A DNA stretch of 64,000 nt from Lamellibrachia satsuma (GCA_033239005.1 BSQZ01000037.1:3018501-3082500), one strand, 5' to 3'; positions 21,401 through 34,048 are shown, counted from the first letter of the stretch. Translations and numbers: made by a program. Notes: generated from the letters alone by a model not told the origin.

Positions 21401-24400
21401 CTTGGTGGTTACTGGTGGTTATTGCTCATTACAATGGTACAGAAATACTTATTATAAGTAATATTTGTATATGGTGTGTGATATGGGGCGCCACCTGGTG
21501 TTCGGTGAGTTGTTGCATATTTCGCTCCCGTTCCTTGCTACTGTGAAGTGGGGGGAGTATGTTGAGGAACTTCATCAGTAGCTCAAGATTCCGACCAGTG
21601 ACGCTCGACACAGTGAAGATGGGACAGATGCTGAAATATTTAGTGACACTGTTAGTGACATTTAATGGCTCAGCACAGTGATGAGAGAACACGATATTCT
21701 CAGTGATGACAAAAATATGATACGTTGTTGTGATGATACAAGTGATGACTACACACACGCACGCACACAATGGGGACAGAAATATCAATAAACTGCCCCT
21801 AGCAAAGACCCTACCCCACCTCTGGTTGTGGAAGTTGGTGGCGACAGTCATCGCGTCGTCCTCCGTCTCGATGCGGAACGGGATCTTCTTGCAGCCGGGG
21901 GACTTCAGAACCTTCTCCAGTTGTCTGATGGTCCGCTCCACCTGATAGCTGCGGCACAGGTCAATCTTGTTGACGACAACGAAGATCGGCACGTCCAACG
22001 CCAATGCAAACCCCAGGTGTTCCTTTGTCGTACCAACTGGACAACAGATGGAGCCACTAGTTAGTGTCAAGATGATGTCATCAATACACCCGGTCAACAT
22101 GAGGTTGACAAACAAGGTCACATTGTCCTAGTGGGATTTGTTTTCTCTTTATACTGCTTGAAGCTTCAAGGACATTTCACACAGATATTGCATGTTGTTT
22201 CTGTGTCATATCATTTCTAGCATAAATTCAATACGCGAGTCATTATTCTTTCATTGTACTGGGTCACAAAAGATGAATGAAATACCAAAGTGTCTTCAGA
22301 TCTCACTGTAAATTTGCTAAATGACCGTACCATGGTAATGGTAATGGTAATGGCTATGAATATAAATAACACACACTTTAACTAGACTAGTGGTATCTAA
22401 CTTTTTTCTCTGTTTTTATAAAATAAATAATTGTTATGCATCTGTCAAAAATCTCCCATTGCCATATGTGATGCAAGTCATGCAAAATACTTGAATGTTT
22501 AATTATCACGAGATTGGGTTTGAACAATTTCACCATGATATTGACTAAGTTGAAGGAGATCTCATCTATGACACTGACAACATTTGTTTTAAAACTGAAT
22601 CAGTGTTCATGTCATTCATGTGAACAGTTTACATAATGTTTACGTTATTTTGAGACATTCTGCTTCTCAATAAGTATGACGTCAGTGGATCAGGCATTGT
22701 TAGTGGACAACAGGCTTGGGTCAATTACATTATATAAATTCCAATTCCACACCAATTACAAATTTTTAATGACACCTCAAAAATACCAATTCCAATTATT
22801 AATTGTATAATGAAATAAAAGTGAACAGAGCAAACGAACACATATTCAACGGCAAAAAATAACATCTAATTTAGAGCAGCTTTATTTAATTTCCACAAAT
22901 TATGGTACATAATGGCAAACAAATATGACATTTAAAATACCAATTACATTTCCACCAATTCCAATTACTTTTTAAAATAAAACACCAATTCCAATTCAGG
23001 CATTGTCCCAAATCAGGTGGACAACAGAGTACTTACCGACCCCAGTGCTTGCGCTGACCATGAGAAGGGCGAAGTCCGGAGAGCAGCCAGTCAAGCCAAA
23101 GATGGTGGTCTTGAGGTATTTCTGATGACCACACAGGTCAATAAGAGTAATGAGTTTGGTCGAACTCTCACAGATCTCTTCCACTGTCCGCGACTCGCTG
23201 TAGTTCACAACCTGCAGCAGGGGGCAGCACCAGTTTACCATACATACAAAAGAAATTCTGTAAATCTAATACCTTCGGTTAATTGTAGCTAACAGATTCA
23301 GCAGCCTAGTAGAATGAAATATTTTATTGCCAGGGACGGAATCATTCCTTACTCTCGCTCTATTAAAACTGCTCTGGCCCAAAGTAATTTGCTTTAAATT
23401 AAGCAGTGCATTCACTGTAACACACACTATCGTCAGCTCATAATATTCAATAATAATATGTTGCAATTCAAAACAAGCATACTATTAATCTAATCAAAAT
23501 TCAGTAAATTCATTTGTATTTGAATTCATTGCTTATTTTGCAACAATTGTCAAAATAAAATAAACAAGTAACCTAGAATTTTTAAGTAACCTTCAACAGA
23601 GACTACTTGGAATAACCTGTGGCACCCCCGGTGCATAACGTAACACTAACATAAAGGTGAAATCGCGTGAGAATGTTGAAGTACAACACTTAATATGTGC
23701 GAATGTTTTGCTGTGAAATAATCATGTATCTACACCAATGCATGCTCAATCACGTTCAAAGTTAGTCAAATGTCAGATCAGCTGATTTTTGCATTCCGAT
23801 GCTAGCGTTGTGAATTCTGCTTCATATCAGTAAGCGGTATTGTTGGTACTATGTAGTCTGCTGAAACAGTGTGCCCCCACCAGTGTGCCCCCACCAGTGC
23901 GCCCCCACCAGTGTGCCCCCCACCAGTGTGCCCCTACCAGTGTGCCCCTACCTCGCCCTTGCTGTTGAAGCCGAGGATCTCGTGACTGATGCTGGATGTG
24001 CGGCCGGACTGGATCTCGTGGAGATGGCGGAACAGGTTGAGCCTTGCCCGGCCGCGACCGTTGTCCAGTTCAGCGTGGGTCAGCACACCGAGGAGAGTGC
24101 TCTTTCCAACATCCGCATTGCCCAGGACAGCCAGGCGCAGGTCTATGAACTAAGAACACGAGGAAGAACACTGTACTAAGGACTTAAGGACATTGTGCTA
24201 AGAACAGGAGAAAAGACATTGTACTAAGAACAGGAGTAAAACATTGTACTAAGGACTGAAGGACACTACTAAGGACATGAGTACAGGCACTGTACTAAGG
24301 ACAGGAGACAATACACTGCACTAAGGACGAGTATTACACTGAAATAAGGAATGGGGGAAGGACACTGTACTAAGGATAGTAGTAAAGACACTGTACTAAG

Positions 24401-27400
24401 GACAGGAGAAAATACACTGCACTAAGGACGAGTATAACATTGAACTAAGGACTGGAGGAAGGACACTGTACTAAGGACAGTAGTAAAGACACTGTACTAA
24501 GGACAGGAGGAAAGACACTGTACTAAAGACTAAGGACAGGGGTAAAGACAGGGTACTAAGGACATGAGAAAAGATATTGTATTAAGGACTAAGGACAGAA
24601 GGAAATACATTGTACTGACACTGGAACAAGTCAATGAACTAAGGGCAGGTGCAAAGACATGGTACTAAGGACATGAAGCAGGACACTGTACTGAGAGTGA
24701 ACAATTCTACGATGACAATAAGAAATCACAATAGGCACAGAGTTCAGATTTGTGGTGTTTTCCTTGAATTACCTGTTGATTTTCTGGCACCTTGCGAACC
24801 AGGACTTCTGCTACCTTTTTTATTTCATCCACACCTTCGATGTCCTTTGTCCGCAGCACAGATATTGAAGCACCGAGTCTACGATAACGAAATATACACA
24901 TACATGAAACTATTTATAACGAGACACTAAAAATTATTAAAGTTACAGCCATACTTTGTGGTACACTTGGCGCAGTTTACAGATAAGTATTTAAATGAAA
25001 TAGTAAAGTAGGATGTGGCTCTAACATTTCCTCCAATAAACTGTATTATGTTTCTTCTATGTATGTATACATACAGGTCATAAAACACATTCAACATAAG
25101 GTATTGTATAATAATGAATTACCTGGCAGCCTGCCACATGAGAAATCACTGTGAGTAGACACATTTATCACAAGGTGACTTTTAGTACAGAAGAAATACA
25201 AATACAGGCATGGATACAAATTAAAACAATGCATGTAATGTTGCATTTGAGTGAGTTTCACACTATCCATTTCTACAATTATACATTTTTAAATGTAGTA
25301 GATAAGAAAGCTGATAACCACAAAATGTAATATTCAGTTTAACAGTGAGCATTGTGTAAGTGTTGTAACACTGCTGTGTAATAATGTCTGTAACAGTGGT
25401 GTTTAACACTGGGCTGGGTAACACAGCTATGTAACAATATTGTGTAACAATGCTGTGCAAGTGATGTGTAACAATTCTGAATAACAATGATGTGTAACAC
25501 TGCTGTGGAACAATGTGTGTAACAGTGGTGTATAACAGATGTAGTGTAACAATGCTGTCTAACAACGATGTATAACCATGCTGTGTCACAATATTGTGTA
25601 GCAGTGCTATGTAACAATGCTGTGCAACAGTGATGTGTAACAATGATGCATAACAATGATATACAACAGTGATGTGTAACAGTGTTGTGCAATAATGCTG
25701 TGCAACAGTGACAGGGCTGGCTCCAATTATGTAATTGTAATTGATTACAGCAAAATCGTGTAATTGTAATTGATTATGGTTTCAAAATGTTGCTGTAATT
25801 GTAATTGTTATATTTTGTATAATTAAAATTTTATTTCAATTACAATCAATTACAGTACGTTTCATATCATAAACTACCTGAACGAATTGTCAATAAAAAT
25901 ATAATTTCAGTCTCACATGAGTTGAAAATCAAGACTAATAATAACATCTGCTTATATATTTACATTTAAGTCTCAGTATTCACTGTCTGGTGGGTACTGG
26001 TCAGTGGTGCTAGTGGTGGGTAGCCTTAGCAATTAGCCTTTTCAGTAAGTTGGTAACAGCCAGGAAGCAATAAACAATGCACAGACATTCAGTGAAACAT
26101 TGCAGAGTTAGCAAGCCAATTACACCCCTTGTGTTGTGGTGGGTTGGAGACACTCAGGTGGCAAGGACCGTTTATATGGCCTCTCTTCCCATTCCCAACT
26201 CACACAAAGCAAAGGGCAGCCCAATTAAGAATGTCAGCTTAGAGCAGGAGCTACAACCTCAAAGTAAACACATCAAACCCTATTATTAGTATTTTCCAAA
26301 GAAAAATTTAAGAAATGCGCACGGATAAATGTCTGCATTGGAATATGTCCTGTAGGATTATGTCTGGATATTGCATTGTATTTTTATATAACAAAAATAT
26401 GTTTTAAACGGCTATCTTTTTATTTAGTATAATTCAAAGTCACAATTCAACAAAATGTACAAACATTACCGTTATATTTGTTTATCAATTGTGTACAAAA
26501 TATTGAAATTCAGCAAAACGCGCAAAAATACATAATTAACAAATGCTGAATATATTTGGTTCTGCATAATGTAATTGTAATTGAAACAGTGTAATTGTAA
26601 TTGTAATTGATTTAGAAAATTATGACTGTAATTGTAATTGAAATAAAAAATTTATTTAATTGTAATTGTAATTGATATAATTTTGTGTAATTGGACCCAG
26701 CCCTGAACAGTGATGTGCAACAATGCAGTTCAACAATGCTGTGCAACAGTGATGTGTAACAATATTGTGCAGCAATGCTGTGCAACAGTGATGTGTAAGT
26801 TACAGTGTAACAGTGCTGTGCAACAATGCTGTTCAACAATGTTGTGCAACAGTGATGTGTAACAATGCTGTGTAACAATGCTGCACAACAGTGGTGTGTA
26901 ACAGTGCTGTGTAACAATGCTGTGTAACAGTGATGTGTAACAATGCTGTACAACAATGTTTTGATGGTTTGCAACAGTGATGTGTAACCGTGCTGTGTCA
27001 CACTACTGTGTAACAGTGACGCGTCAGAATGCTGCGTGACAATGCTGTGTCACAATGTTGCATAACTGGGACACACAATAAACCAAACTCAGCCAATCAC
27101 TCACTTAGTTGCCATTCTGCCAAGTGTGTCCATTGAAGCATCAAGCTCGGTTGGGGTCAGTCCGGCCAACAGTCCACTGTCTTCCACTCCGATCTCATAG
27201 ATCGCCTCGCCCTGTCCCTCCTGCAGCCTCCATTTCATTTGTGTCACCAGGTGTTCGAAGCGGGACTCGGACGGACTAACCAACTTCAGCTGTACAAAGG
27301 AAATAGACATCAGATCAATCAGAGTGAGTATATGTGTTTTTGAAAGAGGTTTCTTAAACCTCCGTCCTTGACCTCATATCATAGAAAAACATTTCAGAAA

Positions 27401-29770
27401 CATGAAACAGCACAAAAGTGTTATTCATCGAGGATATTATTTACTACACTTTGTAATTTGTTTAGTCTTTCTTAAAAACTTCCATCGGACGTACTCAATT
27501 CTAGGAACATGCATCTACAGATTAACCACCCCGTCCACTTTAAGAAATTTCAGTTAAGACTCCAAGATTAGTGATTTCCTGTTTCAGTGAGTGCAAGAAG
27601 GTCAACTCGGTTGCAGTAGTTTCTCATTGTGCTTCTGTTTTTAGACAATAGACATATACATGCAACAGGCACCCACACCTCTCTCTTATGAGACACTGGT
27701 GTTGTCAGCTGGTGGTGTAAACAGTACTGGACACTACGAATGTTGACAGTGGGGCAGCACTCATGTTGTTCTGTCAAGCAATATAAGGTACAGAAATTTT
27801 TTAAATGTGTACATGGCAGTTTATACCATTCATACCTTATATTCCACGTTTCCCTCTTCAATCTGAAACAAACAAACAAGAAACGTCACAGAGGGTATTC
27901 AGATATCTACTGATAAAAAGTTGCTCTTTGAAAATAATGAACAACTCCCACAAAACAAATGGAAATGGCCAAAATTACATATTAGTTTTTTATCAATGAT
28001 CATATATGCATGGTGTATCTACGATCTCGCAAGGGGGGGCAAGCTTGAGCACCCATTAGTTTACCCTGCTACCATGCAGCAGTGGAGGTGTGTGCCTTTA
28101 TATCAACACGAAAGGTGCACAAACTACACAGTTTGTGACCAAGTGTGTACCCCAGAGAACTACTCATGCTTTCTCTGAGGCCTTTATACCTGCCCAGGGA
28201 ATTCACGAATATTATCATGTGCAGTGGGTATGTCCCACCTAAAGCGAACTGTAAGTCCGCCTCCACCATCGCAACGGGGTTGGTGTCTAGACACCAGTCA
28301 AAATGCCCCAATGCGTCTGTGATCATAGTGGGCAACTTTAACTCATGCACCCTAGATGGCGTACTGCCCTCACATCAAAAGCATGCGACTGGCCCCACCC
28401 GTCATAACAAAACAATCGACTTGTGCTATAACTCAGTGGATGACGCATACACCTCGCAGTGTCTGCCTCCCCTGGGGCAGGCCGATCATAACATCGTACA
28501 TCTGCTGCCCAAGTACTGTCAAAAACTCAGACGTGTTCCACCTGTCATAAAACTGGTCAAGGTATGGACTACAGATGCAGTAGAGCTGAAAGGTTGCTAT
28601 GCCTGCACATATTGGGATATCCTCTTCGAGGGCACTCTTGACATATATGAGCGTGCTGATATCCTCACTGACTACGTGAAGTTCTGTCAAGACTCGACCA
28701 TCCCAGAAATCTCACTGAATGGTAATATGCTTCCCTTCATCAACAACCCTGTCTACCTTGGGGTAACCTTTGACAGAAGTCTCACATATAAAGAACACCT
28801 AGTGAAAGCTGCTAAGAAGGTGAACTCTGTGTTGCTGTTGGGGCGATAAGGCATCTGGCAGGCACTACCTGGGGAACCAACTTTACGACTCTCAGAACAT
28901 CACCTATCGCGCTTGCATTCGCATCTGCAGAATACTGTTGCCCTAAATTCATCAATGCGAACCATTACTGGATGTGTGATGTACACCCCCACTTAGATGC
29001 TGCCAACATTGTCTGACATACCCCCTCCTGACCTCCTCAAATGCGATGACAGAATGCAACACTTGACCTTGCCCTGGTTGCTCAATGGGATGAACAATAC
29101 ATACTGCATGAATACACTGTACAGCACACAACTTGGGAAGACCAAGACACCTGACTCAAACACTTCATCAAAACACACACACATGAAGAGAGGTTGTCTG
29201 GCAGGTCTGTTATGCATTTAAAGAAATAAAAACAATGATCCAGGACTGCTCCCTGTAGCACAGCACAAGTAACCACGTCTATGGTTTGTGTTGAGGCTTC
29301 CCCGTTAATTAATGGCAGCCTGCTTTCTGTTCATGTTGTGATTAAGCCGGTAGTACCATAATATCCGACTCTCTGGTTCAAGGGAGATACCTGTTTCACT
29401 GATCATATTTTCATTAATAAAAATATGGTTTTATTATATATGGGGAATGTGAACAATGCCAGTGAATGACAAGGCCAGGCCCAGGGCTAGGGCAATGGGT
29501 CAGTGCCAATTTGGAATGGCACAAGATCAACAATAGCAACATGCGAAATATGATATTGACAGATTCCCAAAACGACATAGATGCGAATGCTAACGTGGCA
29601 TGGATCATTCAGAGAATGCAAGGGGCGATGTGTACCACACAATCATTAACATTGCCGTTGCATTGGTGATGTGTCAGAAATGTTGGTCTTACCTCTGGCG
29701 GTAAACTTTCTGGCAATTTCCGTGCATTTTGCTGCGGCGCAGAGCCGAATATTGATACCGGTGGCTCCAT
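18411..29770 (-). CDS. GTPBP2: GTP-binding protein 2 (GTPBP2), complete 11-exon gene
   Basis: Exons in transcription order are 29770-29693, 27862-27836, 27289-27105, 24878-24773, 24149-23952, 23211-23037, 22036-21820, 21630-21495, 20864-20634, 20237-20076 and 18575-18411. All introns are GT-AG with matching phases; total 1,680 nt, 559 residues plus stop (human about 602). The N-terminal conserved block has [16 protein letters not shown], which separates GTPBP2 from GTPBP1. GTPase motifs are GNADVGKST (P-loop, exon 5), DLCGH (G3, exon 6) and NKID (G4, exon 7). Beta-barrel domains follow: GPTDDG in exon 9, [11 protein letters not shown] in exon 10, and [20 protein letters not shown] in exon 11. 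In vertebrates GTPBP2 acts in the cytosol with Pelota to rescue stalled ribosomes and limit the integrated stress response. The human protein is longer at the N-terminus. This is the best supported gene in the window. Confidence 0.95.
19522..19946. mobile_element. Probable hAT-type MITE in GTPBP2 intron 10
   Basis: The element is bounded by CAGGGATGTAACAATACC on the left and a terminus reading CAGGGATAATTTTAC on the opposite strand. The interior is rich in ACTATCG/CGATAGT palindromes, so it can fold extensively. The CAGGGA ends are typical of hAT elements. The flanking 8-mers (ATGACTGA, TAAGATCT) do not match, so the target duplication is lost or the ends are slightly misplaced. Confidence 0.5.
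22711..22996. mobile_element. Insertion flanked by direct repeats in GTPBP2 intron 6
   Basis: AT-rich sequence made of CCAATTCCAATTA words lies between imperfect direct repeats at 22691-22710 and 22997-23024 (CAGGCATTGT...GTGGACAA). The left end (CAGGCTTGGGTCAATTAC) resembles the TIR of the hAT MITE at 25712. It may be a hAT relative with target duplication GTGGACAA. It sits within about 40 bp of the exon 6 donor. Confidence 0.45.
23873..23951 (-). repeat. 14-bp G-rich minisatellite overlapping the GTPBP2 exon 5 splice donor
   Basis: On the gene strand the unit is approximately GTAGGGGCACACTG, about six copies, starting exactly at the exon 5 donor (GGCGAG|GTAGGG). Several copies recreate a GT(A/G)GGG donor-like site. 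The rest of the intron is ordinary AT-rich DNA. Confidence 0.85.
24160..24665. repeat. Irregular minisatellite in GTPBP2 intron 4
   Basis: Tandem variants of GACACTGTACTAAGGACAGG with variable AGAAA linkers; unit about 25-35 bp, roughly 17 copies. The array starts within about 20 bp of exon 5 and fills most of the intron. Confidence 0.9.
25340..27060. repeat. Approx. 15-bp minisatellite split by a hAT MITE (GTPBP2 intron 3)
   Basis: Copies related to GTGTAACAATGCT and CAACAGTGATGTG fill 25340-25703 and 26714-27060. The two blocks are one array divided by the element at 25712-26705. Apparent Cys/His/Thr-rich reading frames across the array are not genes. Confidence 0.9.
25712..26705. mobile_element. 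hAT-type non-autonomous element with perfect 8-bp target duplication
   Basis: Termini are CAGGGCTGGCTCCAATTA (left) and CAGGGCTGGGTCCAATTA (right, opposite strand), 17 of 18 identical. The 8-mer AACAGTGA flanks both sides (25704-25711 and 26706-26713), the target length typical of hAT transposition. The 994-bp body holds many TAATTGTAATTGATTA words near its ends and no transposase, so it must have been moved in trans. Confidence 0.93.
28060..29220 (+). pseudogene. L2-like retrotransposon fragment with internal deletion, in GTPBP2 intron 1
   Basis: An open frame at 28145-28849 starts with the endonuclease end ([31 protein letters not shown]). It then jumps from the linker ([13 protein letters not shown]) straight to the post-RT region ([20 protein letters not shown]). 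The RT palm is therefore deleted. Downstream, decayed sequence gives [19 protein letters not shown] and SDIPPPDL, the usual C-terminus of L2-like RTs. It lies antisense to the host gene. Non-functional. Confidence 0.8.
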
Positions 29771-29882
29771 TGCGATCTTCTGTTAAATGTGCATTACATG
29801 TCGTCATCCGCTCCGTTTCACGTTTTGCTTATATAGCAGATAACCAGTGTTGCAACCCCCATCTCTTAAATATGTCGCTTTA

Positions 29883-29993
29883 GTCCGCCATATTGCATCA
29901 GATGTCAGCGAATGTGGGTGCGTTCACACAGTTACTGCAAATGCCTTATTGCTCGTCGTTAGCCCTCCGGCGCATGAACATTCTGCGCAGGCG
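29883..29993 (-). promoter_or_regulatory. Probable GTPBP2 core promoter elements
   Basis: Within 230 bp upstream of the start codon lie a YY1-like motif (ATATGGCGGA on the gene strand, 29884-29893) and an NRF-1-like motif (CTGCGCAGGCG, 29983-29993). Both are typical of TATA-less housekeeping promoters. The surrounding 120 bp is more CpG-rich than its neighbourhood. No experimental support. Confidence 0.45.
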
Positions 29994-30721
29994 TAATGAC
30001 CCCTGCATGACCAGAATGCGAGCAGCCGAACAGCACCCGCAAATGGGCTATTTATGGCGCTAATATCACTTGTATTTACAAACATGGAACCCATATGGCA
30101 AATAAAAACATAACCATGGTTTTTACATGCCGCAAAATGTTATCCAACTTAAGAACACGATTGAAAGCATAACACGCCATTCAATATATAAGGCTCAACA
30201 TTTTAGCCATAATTTTACCATTCATCTGAGATGTAAGTAAAATATATTTTATTAGTGATGCATGGAGCTGGTTGCCATGTTGACGGAACTTTGCCTTGTC
30301 CACAAACTTTGAACTTGGCCAAACATCGAAGGCCATCTGAAAGGCGACTACCAACTGGCACCGGTTGTAAGGCAGAATATGTACTGCCTGTTTACGCACA
30401 ATAAAGTATTATGAGTCGTATTCACCTAGCCTGTTTTGTCTTATAAATAGTTCCGATTAATGTATCAGCAGTGCCATGCCCATGGTAATAGTAATGGTAA
30501 AAATAAATTACTAATTTTTAGCGACGACCGGATGTACAAGTCACCACGTTTCAAAAACTGAACAATTATAACTGTTGTAACTGTGTCAGTGACTCGGTGA
30601 CACTGACAGTGCTACTATTTGAAAGATAGTCTGTAAAAACCGCTCGCGAACGCAGGTAAGCCGTGTTCTGACACTTTCCTTTGAATTTGATGTCTTGATG
30701 ATTACTTGTCTTATACTAGGT

Positions 30722-33700
30722 TTACTTAGCCTTAGCCTTAGGTTCTTCCTGACCGTAGGCGGTGGCCTCGTTGGTCAGATCTTGAACTTTCCCTTGGAAT
30801 GCTCTATGACTTCCTGGCAAGGCAGCTTCGTAGTTGTAGAGAAACTCCTCAGTACTCCAATGTCTATCCTTGAACGCATACAAAGGAGAGCAACTAAAAT
30901 GATTCCAGAACTGCATGAGAGACCTTAGTTATGAAGAACGCCTGAAAGAATGTGGTTTAACAACTCTAGAGACAAGGAGGTTAAGAGGAGATCAAACTGA
31001 AGTTTTTAAGATATTGAATGGGTATGAAAATATTGATAGAAATGTGTTTATCTCACTCAAGAAGGATAGCAGAACTAGAGGACATGAGGTAACGTACATT
31101 AGTAAAGGATCAATGTAGATTGCACATCAGGAAGCACTCGTTCTCACAGAGGACAATAAATGAATGGAACAAATTGTCTACAGATTGTGTAACTGCTAGC
31201 AGCGTGAATATGTTTAAAAACAAGGTTGGCACATATCTCAGGAGGGCGGGTTATAAGTAGATGAACATTGTTGGACTCTCGATAAGCCAATGGCTTCCTT
31301 GTCCACTTGCCATCTGGGCCTTTGGCTTGGATGGCAAATCTTGTTAAATCTAGACGGTTTTTAAATGAGTTGAAGCTTGGGGCAGTTGCAACTACTTCCG
31401 GTAGATCATTCTATAATCTGGTAACTCTAAGTGCATGAGAAGCCTTCTTTTCTAACATTTGTACAAGCACGTTCTATAAACAATTTCAAACTATGACCCC
31501 TTGTTCCTTCCCTTGTATCACTGTCTTTGTGCAGTTTAAATATGATGTTAGATACATCACTGTCATATTTCCCATGGAGCAGTTTATATACCTCAATCAT
31601 ATCACCACGAGTTCGTCTATATGCAAGTGTAGGAAGTTTCAATCTCTGAAGTCTTTCCTCATAAGGAATATTCTTCATACCAGGAAGCTGCTTTGTTGTG
31701 CGTCTTTGCACATTTTCGATGGCATCTTTGTGTTTCTTTTTATAAGGGGACCATATTGATATTGCATAATCTAGATGACTCCTAACTAAAGCTTTATACA
31801 ATGGCTCACAATTATGTTGATTTAGGGTTGTAAAGGACCTTCTAATAACTGCCATGATACTATTTGCTTTGTTTATTTTTTGGTTGATGTGTTTATCAAA
31901 TTCTAGGTTTGAATCAATTATAACCCCAATGTCTTTTTGTTCTTCTATTCCTCTTAATTCATGGGCAGTATTATCTATCTTCAGGTTGTATGCATACTCT
32001 TGCTGTATTTTTTCCCTACATGCATTAAATAACATTTATCTGGGTGGAACCTTAATAACCTTTTACTTGACCAAGATGAACCTCTGGATCCATCTTAGTG
32101 TGTAATACTCTATACCATATGATTTAAGTTTGCCTATCAATCTTTTGTGAGGGATGGTGTCAAATGCTTTCATGAAGTCCAAATATACGTCCACAGATTC
32201 CCCTCTATCTAAAGCTTTGGTCTATGAGTCAATAACATTTAGCAATTGGAGTGCCGTAGAACGACCTTTAATAAAACCAAATTGTTGCATACTGAATCAT
32301 TTATTCCTAATCATATGATTGACAATATGGTCTTTGACACATTGTTCCATACATTTACATATTATACTTGTTAAGCTGACTGGTCTATAATTTCCTGCGT
32401 TTTTTCGATTACCCTTCTTAAATATGGCTGAGATCCTTCCCTGTTTCCATTCCTTTGGTAGTTCAGCCACAGCCAGTGAATTATAAAATAGCCTAGCTAG
32501 TGGTTTACATAGATGATTAGATAGCTCTTTCAACAACCTAGGATGAACACCATCTGGCCCTACCGATTTACACACATTAAGGTTATGAAGTTTTTCTTAT
32601 CATTTCCTCATCAATAGTATATTCTTCCATGTTGTGCCTTAATTTCACTGGTGGTATATGAGGGATATCATGCACCATCTGGCTCTATAGTTAACACATT
32701 TAAAAAAAAAAATCTGCCTTTTCCCTATCAGAGTCTGTGAGTCTAGATTTAGGATCTTTATGGTCTGTGTTCAGGTCTGAAACGCCTTCCCGATTCTTGG
32801 TTTTGGAGTTCATATATTTCCATACTGCTTTTGGGTTTGTCTTAGCTTGTGTTGCTAGCTTCATCTCAAATTCCTTCTGTATCCTCCTCGTTAAGTTATG
32901 GACTTGATTTCTAGCCCTACAATATTTAGTATAGTATTTTCCTTCTTTTGTCTCCATATAACGTTTCCATATAGTGTGTTTTTTCTTTACTGATTCCTTG
33001 TTTAGGGGTACTTTTCCTTTATGTCTGTTAATGTTACTCACTAGTCGATGAGGGATGAATTCATCCTCTTTTTAATATATTCTTTAAAACCTAACCATTG
33101 ATGGTTTATAGTGCTCGTGCGAAGTATCTCGCCCCAGTCTGTGTGGTCTAGTTTCATCTTCATACTATTATAATCCCCTTGGTCGTAATAATATTTAAGT
33201 CATGTATGGCTTGCTATTTCTGCATAGCACCTAAATGTAATGATGAGGACAGAGTGATCACTCTTACCAAGTGGGCTTTCATACACTGTATCATCTATCA
33301 TACCTTTTTCATTGGTGAACATTAAATCAAGAATGTTCGATTTATTTCCTAATCGCCCCCTTGTTGGGAGTGTGACATGTTGGAAGAGGAAATTATCTCT
33401 TACTCCTTCTTTAAATTTAGTGTCTGGGCTATTAGTATTCTCTGAGAGTGTATACCAGTTTTGCCAGTCTATGTTGGGGTAGTTAAAATCTCCAAGCAAG
33501 AGAAAATGTGAGTGTTTATAGCACATTACCTCACTAATCAGTTCATTTAATTGTTCATTATTGCTGCCAGAGCTGCCCGGGCTTTTATATACACATCCTA
33601 TCAGAAAAGTGTCTATTTTGTTTAATTTTATCTCAACCCATATCGATTCTTGAAAATTGGTTCCTAAAGATATGAAAGGTTTTGTGTTTAATGTTTTGTG

Positions 33701-34048
33701 GGTATATATACAAACACCTCATCCTTGCTTATCGATGTTATGGTATAAATCATAGACACTCAAACCCAGTTCAGCTGTGTGTAATAGAAATTCCTGGTTT
33801 TTTGGTTTAACCTCAGTGATTGCAATCACCATACACTTATGTGATTCGACTCGAGCTTTGAACTCAGTAAATTTATTGATTAGACTATCAGCGTTGGTGT
33901 AGAAACATTTAAACTGTTTATGTGTATAATTTGTATTTATAGTGTTTTTCTGGTTAGATGATCTTTCTTGTCTTACTCCTCGTCCCTTCGAGGTTTGAGT
34001 CTTGAAATTTTTCTGGCCCATGGTGGCCCTCTCACCCTGTACAACCAT
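30722..34048 (-). pseudogene. CR1-like B ORF2: endonuclease-reverse transcriptase, broken
   Basis: Visible motifs are FYTNADSL and ITEVKPK (endonuclease start), LLGDFNYPNIDW, LGKSDHS, VGPDGVHPRLL, YRPVSLTSI, LDYAISIWSPY, RRTKQLPGM and RTRGDMIEVYKL. The palm region around the expected FADD is lost in frameshifted sequence at about 32040-32290. The final segment DRHWSTEEFLYNYEA (30722-30868) continues directly from FKNRLD at about 31351-31380 once the intervening element A3 is ignored. At least five breaks; inactive. Confidence 0.82.
30869..31350 (+). mobile_element. CR1-like element A3 inserted into element B
   Basis: This is a 482-bp 5'-truncated 3' end of family A. It starts at CTTGAACGCATAC, within the RT C-terminal coding part, and ends at the family tail CTTGTTAAATC. 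Two small indels break its frame (for example at about 30912). The host sequence CTATC/TAGACGG is cleanly interrupted, with at most 1 base of overlap and no longer target duplication. Confidence 0.9.

Noticed and set aside
21730..22064. Plus-strand frames over GTPBP2 exon 7
   Set aside because: Antisense shadows of the exon that carries NKID.
25263..27001. Cys/His/Thr-rich minus-strand frames resembling a repeat protein
   Set aside because: They follow the 15-bp minisatellite (a multiple of three keeps frames open) and lie in a GTPBP2 intron.
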